This document shows, piece after piece, positions 1-9,200 of a DNA stretch of 64,000 nt. Every line of letters begins with the position of its first letter. The stretch's first letter is position 1. Location of the stretch: the NCBI GenBank assembly GCA_965267535.1, contig OZ254082.1:3224001-3288000 (forward strand), given 5' to 3'. The DNA is from CAXBNB01 sp965267535. GTDB lineage: Bacteria > Bacteroidota > Bacteroidia > Cytophagales > Cyclobacteriaceae. The notes under the pieces were generated by a model. That model searched no databases, was not told the DNA's origin, and was given only the letters and a program-made list of their open reading frames with translations. Made by a program: the position numbers and the translations under genes.

Positions 1-645
1 TGGCTCATTGCCTACATTTACCAGGTGCTTTACACCCAGTTCAGTTTTTGCATATTCCAGTCGCTGGTCGTTCATATCCATTGCGATCACCTCTGCTCCT
101 GCTATTTGCGCCAGCTTCATCAACCCTATACCTATAGGACCACAACCTATCACCACTACAGTCTCGCCGGCTTTGAGGCCAGCTCGCCTTATGGCATGCG
201 CCCCTATAGCCAGAGGTTCCACTATCGACATCTGCTCGTCGGTAAGGTTACCTGCCGGCAATAGTATATCCTGAGGTACTGTAATGTACTCCTGCATACC
301 TCCATCGCCATGTATACCCAGCACACATATATCGGTACAGCAATTGGTCTGGCCATTTCTACAAGCTATACACTTGCCACAGCTCAGATATGGCATCACT
401 ATTACATTGTCTCCCGGTTTTATCCCCTGAGGATTTTCACCTATTTCTGCCACCTGTGTGGCCAGTTCATGTCCTAATATTCTGGGATAAGTAAAAAAAG
501 CCTGGTTACCGGCATAGGCGTGTAGATCTGTGCCGCAAATGCCTACTTTTTTTACTTTCAAAAGTGCCTCTCCTTCTTTTCGTTCAGGAGCAGGCTTTTC
601 TTTCAAGACAAACCTCCCCGGCTCTTCGCATACTATGTATTTCAT
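1..645 (-). CDS. Zinc-dependent alcohol/polyol dehydrogenase (MDR family), partial, C-terminus outside window
   Basis: The first 215 codons of a medium-chain dehydrogenase; the rest lies left of base 1. Starting at the ATG at 645, I see the catalytic zinc Cys37 (ICGTD) and the GHE motif at 58-60. Four structural zinc cysteines lie at 89, 92, 95 and 103, and the Rossmann glycines GCGPIG at 167-172. Asp190 at the end of the second Rossmann strand favours NAD+ over NADP+. The family includes sorbitol, L-threonine, L-idonate and galactonate dehydrogenases, and the substrate cannot be set from this fragment. It is cytoplasmic. A role in sugar or sugar-acid catabolism would fit the glycan genes elsewhere in the window, but that is inference. 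Confidence 0.88.
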   Translation of the reverse strand, partial: MKYIVCEEPGRFVLKEKPAPERKEGEALLKVKKVGICGTDLHAYAGNQAFFTYPRILGHELATQVAEIGENPQGIKPGDNVIVMPYLSCGKCIACRNGQTNCCTDICVLGIHGDGGMQEYITVPQDILLPAGNLTDEQMSIVEPLAIGAHAIRRAGLKAGETVVVIGCGPIGIGLMKLAQIAGAEVIAMDMNDQRLEYAKTELGVKHLVNVGNEP

Positions 646-951
646 CTGTTAGTTCTGTTCTGAAAAGAGTATTTCTAATTGAAAACCTTGCACTTAACTG
701 CTTTTCTTACATCAGCAAAAGGTCATCGAAAATCCTCTTCGCTTATATTTTCTTTGTTTGCAGGAGCAAAGATGACAAAAGTCGGCAGGGTTCGCTACAA
801 ATAAAAGCGCTTGCATTAATACTATTTTATCAAACAAAGGGTAAAAGCAACTTGAGATGGACAATCTATTATGCAAAAAGCCGGATAACCTTCCGTTTTC
901 AGAAGATTACCCGGCTTTTAAAACGCTCTAAATACCCGTAAGGATCAGGTC
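646..951. other. Intergenic region between dehydrogenase start and OmpA-type gene end
   Basis: About 300 bases without a convincing gene. It should hold the promoter of the minus-strand dehydrogenase, although I find no clear TAnnTTTG box. The end near 875-919 holds the terminator of the adhesin operon. A plus-strand reading frame across 564-941 overlaps the dehydrogenase antisense and has no family features. Confidence 0.6.
875..919 (-). terminator. Terminator hairpin for the adhesin/PorP/OmpA operon
   Basis: Arms AAAAGCCGG (876-884) and CCGGCTTTT (911-919) are perfectly complementary and extend through a mismatch by TAA/TTA. On the minus strand the hairpin ends in a run of five T. It sits 33 bases past the stop of the OmpA-type gene, the last gene of the operon. 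Confidence 0.75.
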
Positions 952-2238
952 TTATTTCTTATGAAAAGAAATTTCTACCCTACGGTTTAGTTTATGATCG
1001 GAAATCCTTAAGCCTTTGCTGGCCAACTGACTCTCGCCTACTCCCTGTGAAGATACAGGTTTAACCTGTTTGCCTTCAAGGTATTTTTTTACATTTTCTG
1101 CTCTCAGAGTAGATATATGTGTATTGTAGGTTTCATCTCCTTGCACATCGGTATGGCCTGTTACCGTCAGTTTCAGGTCTGACCTGCCAGACAATGTAGC
1201 CGCCAGCTGGTCGAGTTTTTGTTTGGCATCAGAGGATAGCTCAGTGCTTTCAAAACCAAAATAAAGTATCAGTTTATCAGGAACAGGCAATACAACCGGA
1301 GCAGGTTCTTCCTTTTCCTCCTCTTCCGCTACGGCTACTACCTCCTCCTGAGGTGCTTCAGCTTCATCTTTAACAATGCGCTGCGAACGGTAAATATCGC
1401 TCAGCCCACCGTCGCGGTTGCTGCTAAAGTACGTATTGCCATCGGGAGCCATCATAAAATAGGCATCAAATCCGGCAGAATTTACAGCATCACCCAGATT
1501 TTTGGGAGCCGACCACTCTGTCCAACCTGTGCCTTGCCTGTGCGAAACAAAAATGTCTGCATCGCCAAACCCTCCAAATCCATTGCTGGAAAAATAGAGT
1601 GTTTGCTTGTCTGCCGAAAGAAAGGGAGATATTTCAAAACCGCTGGAATTCACAGCAGTACCCAGATGCTGTGGCTTGGTCCAGGTGTCACCCTCTTTCA
1701 CACATATATACAAGTCTTCCTCTCCTAACGACCCCTCTCCCATCATACTGATCAACAGAACGTCTTCTTCGGGGGTTATGTAAAACCCGTAGTGATCATT
1801 GGCTACCTGTACGTGTACGGGAAGCTCTTGAAAATCCCCCCATTTGTCAGCCTTTTTTTCCACTGCCACCACACCCAGCGACCTGCGGGCATGAGCTGTG
1901 TAGTTGTTGATCAGATAGAGTTTATCTGATGAATGATTCACTCCTATGACTGCATTGTTGTCGCCATTATTCAGGGGCTTAAGGTTTCGGGGTTTCGTCC
2001 AGTCAGTTTCTTTTTCGCTGTACCAAATATCCTGTCCTCCGAGCTTTCCTCCTTTGTTTTGCTGAGAAAATACACGAGTAAAGTAAAGTGTTTTTCCGTC
2101 TTCGGTTATGCGGGGATTAATCTCCTCTGCTTCCGAATTTATCTGATCGCCAAGCTTTACTGCCCGGGTAAACATTTCTTCCTGGGCTGCCGCTCTTTCC
2201 GCGAGCAACAGTCCTAACATTAACATTATATACCTCAT
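952..2238 (-). CDS. Outer-membrane OmpA-family protein with PD40/WD40-like propeller repeats (T9SS-associated)
   Basis: A 428-residue exported protein. After a signal peptide (about residues 1-19, ending AERAAAQ) comes a beta-propeller region of PD40-type repeats (motifs DGKTLYFTR, DKQTLYFSSNG, DGNTYFSSNRDGG). An acidic Glu/Ala/Pro linker follows, then a C-terminal OmpA peptidoglycan-binding domain (GHTDVQGDETYN, LRAENVKKYL, NRRVEI). Proteins of this architecture (for example PorE) anchor T9SS components to peptidoglycan, and many lie next to PorP/SprF genes. The ATG at 2238 overlaps the stop of the upstream gene as TAATG, suggesting translational coupling; a TTG start two codons upstream is less likely. 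It is third in the adhesin operon. Confidence 0.88.
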   Translation of the reverse strand: MRYIMLMLGLLLAERAAAQEEMFTRAVKLGDQINSEAEEINPRITEDGKTLYFTRVFSQQNKGGKLGGQDIWYSEKETDWTKPRNLKPLNNGDNNAVIGVNHSSDKLYLINNYTAHARRSLGVVAVEKKADKWGDFQELPVHVQVANDHYGFYITPEEDVLLISMMGEGSLGEEDLYICVKEGDTWTKPQHLGTAVNSSGFEISPFLSADKQTLYFSSNGFGGFGDADIFVSHRQGTGWTEWSAPKNLGDAVNSAGFDAYFMMAPDGNTYFSSNRDGGLSDIYRSQRIVKDEAEAPQEEVVAVAEEEEKEEPAPVVLPVPDKLILYFGFESTELSSDAKQKLDQLAATLSGRSDLKLTVTGHTDVQGDETYNTHISTLRAENVKKYLEGKQVKPVSSQGVGESQLASKGLRISDHKLNRRVEISFHKK

Positions 2239-3242
2239 TACCAAATAGATGCGTAGTTTGAATGGTTAAACAACCGAATACCAAGTGTGATTTCGTGGCT
2301 TCCTTTGTTGAACCCACTGTACTCCGTGCTCTTGTACTCGTAGGCATAGCCAAAGTTGAACTTATCACTAAAATTGAAACCCAGCATACCTACTGTAGAC
2401 TTGTCGTTTCGGTACGACACTCCTAACCATAGGTTTTGGTTGTATCTGGCACGCATACCTGCCTCATAAAATACCGGCAACCCGGATTGTATACGTACAA
2501 AGGTATTGGGAATCAACTCCCACTTGCTATCGAGGAAAAACCGATAACCACCCATGAGGTGATGTCGTATGCCCTGGGCCTCATCTTCACTGATGTTTTC
2601 ATTGCCCGACAGGAAACTCTGTGCTATCTGCATGGCACTATAACTAAAATAATAGCCATGAGAGTGTATACCAATACTGGTATTGAGGTTGAAAGTAGAA
2701 TTTGACGCACCGTTATTGATGTAGTTTAGATAAGTAGGATCATTGATCGCATCTACTACAGTGATATCGCTGAAATCTATTCTCTTATTGAGCAAACCGG
2801 TAGACATCCCCAGACTGAGGTAGGTCTTTCTGGTAATGGGCACATGGACTGCCACACTCAGCATACTTTCCAGGTCTTTGATCGGCCCTCTTTCATCGAG
2901 CAGCACATAGCCCCCTACTCCTACTTTAGCGCCCGGTATCAGTCGGTCGTTGGCCTGATAGGGTGTATTGCTACTGGCTCGCAGGGAATTGGGTTTGTAA
3001 GCATTGTGCTTGAAGCGAATAGGTGAATACGCACTGGCAAAAATGGTTTTGGGTGCATTATCGAACCCGGCCCACTGCTTTCTAAACCCTGTACGGATAT
3101 CCAAAAAGTCGTTTGCTCCTGTAAAAGAAGGGCTAAATGCCGGCAGGTTTTGATAGTACTGACCAAGCAGTATCTTGCCTTGCCCCTGAACCTGCAGTAC
3201 GCAGGCCAGAAGCATAAGGAATATTATGGGTAATTTTTTCAT
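2238..3242 (-). CDS. PorP/SprF family type IX secretion outer-membrane protein
   Basis: A 334-residue protein with a signal peptide (MKKLPIIFLMLLACVLQVQGQ). It has the family pattern of an N-terminal YYQNLPAFSPSFTGAND-like segment, then FRKQWAGFDNAPKT, and beta-strand repeats ending in an aromatic C-terminus, as expected for an outer-membrane barrel. PorP/SprF proteins help secrete or anchor large type B T9SS cargo such as SprB at the cell surface and are usually encoded directly after their cargo gene. Here it follows the giant adhesin by 40 bases and precedes the OmpA-type protein, so it is probably the dedicated partner of that adhesin. Confidence 0.92.
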   Translation of the reverse strand: MKKLPIIFLMLLACVLQVQGQGKILLGQYYQNLPAFSPSFTGANDFLDIRTGFRKQWAGFDNAPKTIFASAYSPIRFKHNAYKPNSLRASSNTPYQANDRLIPGAKVGVGGYVLLDERGPIKDLESMLSVAVHVPITRKTYLSLGMSTGLLNKRIDFSDITVVDAINDPTYLNYINNGASNSTFNLNTSIGIHSHGYYFSYSAMQIAQSFLSGNENISEDEAQGIRHHLMGGYRFFLDSKWELIPNTFVRIQSGLPVFYEAGMRARYNQNLWLGVSYRNDKSTVGMLGFNFSDKFNFGYAYEYKSTEYSGFNKGSHEITLGIRLFNHSNYASIW

Positions 3243-3282
3243 GATCTATAATCGTTTTCGATATTCATTTTATTCTTTGATC

Positions 3283-6200
3283 TTATTTCAACAGCAACAC
3301 AAACCCTTCATAAGTTCTTACACCGTTGAGGTCGATCTGGTAGTAATAGGTGTCGATAGGCAACAATTTACCATCGCGGGTTCCGTCCCAGGGCTCTTTG
3401 TAGCCCACAGACTCAAACATGATTTGTCCTTCGCGATTGAAAATGGTAACCCGTGCATCGGGGTGCAACGTGATGTTGTTTATCACCCACGTGTCGTTTA
3501 CACCATCTGCATTTGGAGTAAAGGCCGTCTTGATGATTAGCTCCAGATCAGGATTGGCGATCAGGGTAATCTCAAAACTTTCCTCTATAAAATCTCCACC
3601 TGAATCCGTAGTGCGTACACGTACGGTACGGGTTTCACCCAACTCAAAATCCAGCTCTTCAGCTGTAACCAATTTGTTGCCTGCTATAGCAAACTGAGCA
3701 TTATCGGTATCGCCATCGCCGCTTACCAGGGTATAGGTAAAGCTTTCTCCTGCATCTATATCTGTGGAAGTAAGTGTACCTACTTCAAATCCAACAGCCA
3801 CATCTTCGTCAATCACATCGTTTGACAAAGTCAAACGGGTTGGCGTATCGTTTACAGGGTTTACTGTAACGGTAACCTGCTGCGATGTAGAGAGTTCTCC
3901 ATCGGAAACCGTTACGGTTAAGACTACCGTACCATTCAGGTCTGCTTCAGGGGTTATGCTCACCGAACGATCTGCGTCAGCGCCTCCGAAAACTACCGTA
4001 TTTACAGCAAACAAATCCTCGTGCGACAGGGCTGCCGTCAACTCGAGATCGCCCACATTGGTATCCGGATCTGTTACCTGAAACTGAACAGTAACTGAAT
4101 TATCCTCGTCTACATCAAAATCAACCAAACCTACAATCTCCGGCTGCTCGTTGATGTTGTGTACATCTATTTGTACGTTTTCCGAGGTACTGGTATTTAT
4201 ACCGTCACCTACTGTCACTGCCAGTGTGTACGCGGTAGTCGTTTCAAAATCGATAGTGGCGTTATCGGCAATGGAGAGCTGCCCTGTAGCGGCATCCAAT
4301 GCAAATACACCTGCATCATTGCCCGACACGATCGTCCAGTTTTGGAAAACTGTGGCCGTTACATCTCCATCTGTAGCTACTAATGTACCCAACTCAGTAC
4401 CTGTAGCTATATTTTCATCTATATCAAATGCCTGCGAGGCTGTTACCACCGGCAACACATCGTTTTCATCCTGCACTTCTATGGCTACAGTCTGTTGAGC
4501 ACTTGTGTTTATTCCATCCTGCACAGTAAGCGTGAGTGTATAGTTTTTCACTGTCTCAAAATCCAGGTTGCTGTTGTCTGTGACAGTTATCACTCCAGTG
4601 CCTGCATCGATAGCAAACACTCCGTCGGTATTGCCTGCAGCTATTGCCCAGCCGGCAAAGGTAGTAGGCGTTACGTCTCCATCGGTCGCGGCTACAGTGC
4701 CCACTACTGCGTTATTTGCAGCACTTTCACTCACTGTAAAACCTTGTCCGGAGGTGATAACAGGCAGTACGTCATTCACATCGTCCAGCACTACAGACAC
4801 TGTTTGTTCCAAACTGGTATTTTCCCCGTCAAAAACAGTAACTGTAAGGGTGTAGCTGGCAATAGCCTCCCGATCGAGTTTGGTTTTGTCTGCTACTGTC
4901 AGTGTACCCGTAGCAGCAGCCAGAGTAAATACACCCTCGTCGTTTCCTGCTACTATTTGCCAGTTGCTTAGTGTAGTTGCTATGTTGTCGGTAGCAGCAA
5001 TAGTGCCTACAGTTGTTGCGTTTGCTGTGTTTTCATCAATATTAAACTGCTGGTTTGCTGTAACAACAGGACGGGTCTGATCCAATATGGCCGACTGATC
5101 TGTTGCTGCAGTACCTGTGTTGTCGTATGCATCCGTCAATGTTACAGACACCTTTATTTCACCATCAGCCAAAGTGCTAACATCTACACTTGTTACCTGC
5201 TGTGTGGGCGAATTAACCACACCCGTACCGGTAACTTCTGTGGTAGATCCCAAAGCAGTATTGGTAATGGTGTAATCGTAGGTAGCTCCTACTTCCGCAC
5301 CCGTGAGCGTAAATGATGTGGACGCGGCTTCAGCTTCTCCTATAAGGGTGTCATCGAAAGCAACAGCATAGCCCGACGGTGGTGTCGTATCAATAATGGT
5401 TAATGTCCCATTTACTAAGGTGAAATCATAATTATTGTCCATACCACCAGACAAAGTAATGTCTACAGTTCCGGGCTCAGTTTCTGCTACCGCAGTAGTT
5501 GTTATCGATGGTTCGGTATCAATCACACTTTTGTCTTCACTGTTTTTAAAACCGGAATAACTGATCGTCAAAGTTGGATTAGCATGACCGTATTCCTTGG
5601 TCTTATCATCAGCAGTTGCAGTCAGTGTGGCTTTTGTGATCGTAAGCGTACCGTCTACAGTTACGATATCATAGTTGTTGTCGCTTCCACCGGTCAGGCT
5701 GATGGTAGCGGTACCCGCATTGGTGGTACTCACCGCCAGCGTGCTGATGCCCGGCTCGGTATCGATCACACTTTTGTCTTCACTGTTTTTAAAACCTGTA
5801 TAACTAATGGTAAGCGCAGGGTTGGCTTCTCCGTATTCACGGGTTTTGTCATCTGCTGAAGCCGTCAGTGTGGCTTTTGTAATGGTGAGTGTGCCGTCTA
5901 CACGGGTAAAGGTGTAGTTATTGTCACTTCCGCCCGTCAGGCTGATCGTAATGGTACCGGCATTGGTATCGTCTACCGCCAGCGTACTTGCTATCGGTTC
6001 GGTATCGATCACACTTTTGTCTTCTCCGTTTTTGAATCCGGTATAGTCAATGGTAAACGTAGGGTTAGCCTCGCCATATTCACGCGATTCATCCGACACG
6101 GTAGCCGTCAAATTCGCCTGAGTAATGGTTAACGTACCGTCTTCGGTAACAATATCATAGTTATTGTCGCTTCCGCCAGTCAGGCTGATGGTAGCTGTAC

Positions 6201-9200
6201 CTGCATTAGTAGTGCCTACTGCCAGTGTACTTGCTACCGGCTCGGTATCAATCACATTTTTGTCTTCACTGTTTTTAAAACCGGAATAGCTAATGGTAAG
6301 TGCAGGATTGGCTTCTCCGTATTCACGGGTTTTGTCATCCGCGGTAGCCGTCAGCGTGGCTTTTGTGATGGTAAGTGTGCCGTCTACCGTTATGATATCA
6401 TAGTTGTTGTCGCTTCCGGCGGTCAGGCTGATGGTAGCGGTACCCGCATTGGTGGCACTCACCGCCAGCGTGCTGATGCCCGGTTCGGTATCGATCACAT
6501 TTTTGTCTTCACTGTTTTTAAAACCTGTATAACTAATGGTAAGCGCAGGATTGGCTTCTCCGTATTCACGGGTTTTATCATCTGCTGTAGCTGTCAGTGT
6601 GGCTTTTGTGATGGTGAGTGTGCCGTCTACACGGGTAAAGGTGTAGTTATTGTCACTTCCGCCCGTCAGGCTGATCGTAATGGTACCGGCATTCGTATCG
6701 TCTACTGCCAGCGTACTTGCTACCGGTTCGGTATCGATCACACTTTTGTCTTCTCCGTTTTTGAATCCGGTATAGCCAATGGTAAACGTAGGGTTAGCCT
6801 CGCCATATTCACGCGATTCATCCGACACGGTAGCCGTCAAATTCGCCTGTGTAATGGTTAACGTACCGTCTTCGGTAACAATGTCGTAGTTGTTGTCGCT
6901 TCCGCCCGTCAGGCTGATGGTAGCTGTACCTGCATTAGTAGTGCCTACTGCCAGTGTACTTGCTACCGGTTCGGTATCAATCACATTTTTGTCTTCACTG
7001 TTTTTAAAACCGGAATAGCTAATGGTAAGCGCAGGATTGGCTTCTCCGTATTCACGGTTTTTGTCATCTGCAGTAGCCGTCAGCGTAGCTTTTGTGATGG
7101 TAAGCGTACCGTCTACCGTTACGATATCGTAGTTGTTGTCGCTTCCGCCGGTCAGGCTGATGGTAGCGGTACCCGCATTGGTGGTACTCACCGCCAGCGT
7201 GCTGATGCCCGGCTCGGTATCGATCACATTTTTATCTTCACTGTTTTTAAAACCGGAATAACTAATGGTAAGCGCAGGATTGGCCTCTCCGTATTCACGG
7301 GTTTTGTCATCTGCTGTAGCCGTCAGTGTAGCCTTATTTATGGTCAGAGTGATGTCTTTCGTTCCTGAATCATAAACCCCGTTAGCTGCAACAGTAGCAC
7401 GCAAAGTTACTGTCGCCACCTGGCCCAGACTTACGGTTTCATTGTTTGCACCTGACAAAGATGTACCGTTTGCTGTCCCAACAATAGAATAGGAAATAGT
7501 TCCTCCTGAGTTGGATGTGGCATTGAGATCAAAATCAGGATCGCCATAGGTCTTCGTGATATCATCAAAAGTAATTGCCGGGGTGAGCAGTGCACTGGTA
7601 GTAACCGTTTTCACCTCTCCGTATACCGTACCCGATCCGTTGGTTGCATAAGCTTTAAAAGCGTACGTCGTGTTGGGTGACAATCCTGAAACCGGTTCAT
7701 CAAAAGTACCCGTACCGGTTCCGTTAGCATCGGCAGTTACACCAGTACCTCCTATTTCCGGATTGTTATTGGTAGCGTTTTCAGCATATACTACTCCTCT
7801 TTGGGTCACAGCCGTACTGCCCCCGTAAGTTACCTCACCCCCAAGAGTAACCGTAAACTGCGAAACGGATGAAGCCGAAGCAGTGGTTACTACAGGGAGA
7901 GTTGCATTCACTTCCAATGCTTTGTTTGCTCCCAATGAACTGGCACTTCCCGGATTGGGCAAAGTCAGATCTGCATTGAGGTTAACTGCGTCTTTGATAG
8001 AGCCTCCATTTAAACTCAAAGCTGAGCTGCTTACATAGTCTAAATCCGCACTTTCATCTCCGGTTTGCACCGTATATAAAAACCTCATGATATTGGGTTG
8101 CGGACTGGAAGTGTAGTCGATCACTCTATCTACAGTACCTGTTTCCAGGGTAAGCTGGGGAGTACCCGACACAGTAATGGACTCTGAAAACACCACATCA
8201 ATAGTTATAGATTCTCCAAATCCATACAGTTTGTTTGTATTGGGCGATGCTACATTGGTAACTTCCGGCCGTTTAGCATCTACCAATACCGCTGTTGTGC
8301 TGCCTACACTGTTTAGTGTGAGTGTCGCATTGTTTCCTGCTGCATCTCTAATTGTTCCACCATTGGTTGCCAGTGAATTTACCACAATACCATTTGAATC
8401 ATCGTCTCCGGCTAATACTGTGTACCTAAACAGGAGTGCACTGGTACCTGAACCATTTATCCATACAGCCTGCTTTGAGGTAGAGCCGATTGTTATGTTT
8501 AATGAAGGAATTCCTCCACTCATATCTACTGTCACGTTTTCATCGAAATTGACCGTAAAAAATAAATTCTCACCTGACAAATAGGTGTCATTTGCAGGCA
8601 CAGCCACGCTGGTCACCTCAGGCGATACAGCATCTACCAATACCCCCGCTGTGCTGCCTACACTGTTAAGTGTTGTGTTTACATCTTTGCCACCGGTATC
8701 CTTCAGAGTTCCCCCATTAGTCGACAGGGCTCCTACGGCGATTCCGTCTGTATCTTCATCTCCCGTTTGTAGGGTATAGCGAAATACTATTGCTGCAGTA
8801 CCTGATCCACTTATATAGGTGGCATAGCGGGTTGTTGCACCCACGGTAAGGTTCAGCCGGGGTATTCCGCCCATAGTGCTCACGTTTACGTTCTCATTGA
8901 AATTGACCGTAAAATCCAGGTTTTGACCGGCTAGATAGGTAGCATTAGGGGGTACATTTACACTGGTCACTTCAGGAGCAACTGCTCCCGAAACCACTGT
9001 AGTTGTGTTATCGATATCACTGTCATCGCCATCGCTTACCTCCAGCGTAAAAGTGGTTGTTTCGCTGGTAGCTGTACGGTTATCGGTTGGGTTAAAAATC
9101 AAAGCTCTAAGCTTGGCCTGCAAGTCTGCAGGAGTGGTGCTAAGCAGGCTATAAGGTCCGGTCCCCGTCATAAAGGTACCCGACAATACCCCTTTGGCAT

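Noticed and set aside
564..941. Plus-strand open frame of 125 codons
   Set aside because: Overlaps the dehydrogenase antisense and the adhesin-operon terminator, and has no family-like motif or signal.
4495..4971. Plus-strand frame of 158 codons inside the adhesin gene
   Set aside because: It is the antisense shadow of the cadherin-like repeats; no independent signal.
5500..7350. Regular 243-bp repeats considered as a CRISPR array or satellite DNA
   Set aside because: The repeats are in one open frame encoding MBG domains and lack spacers of the CRISPR kind.
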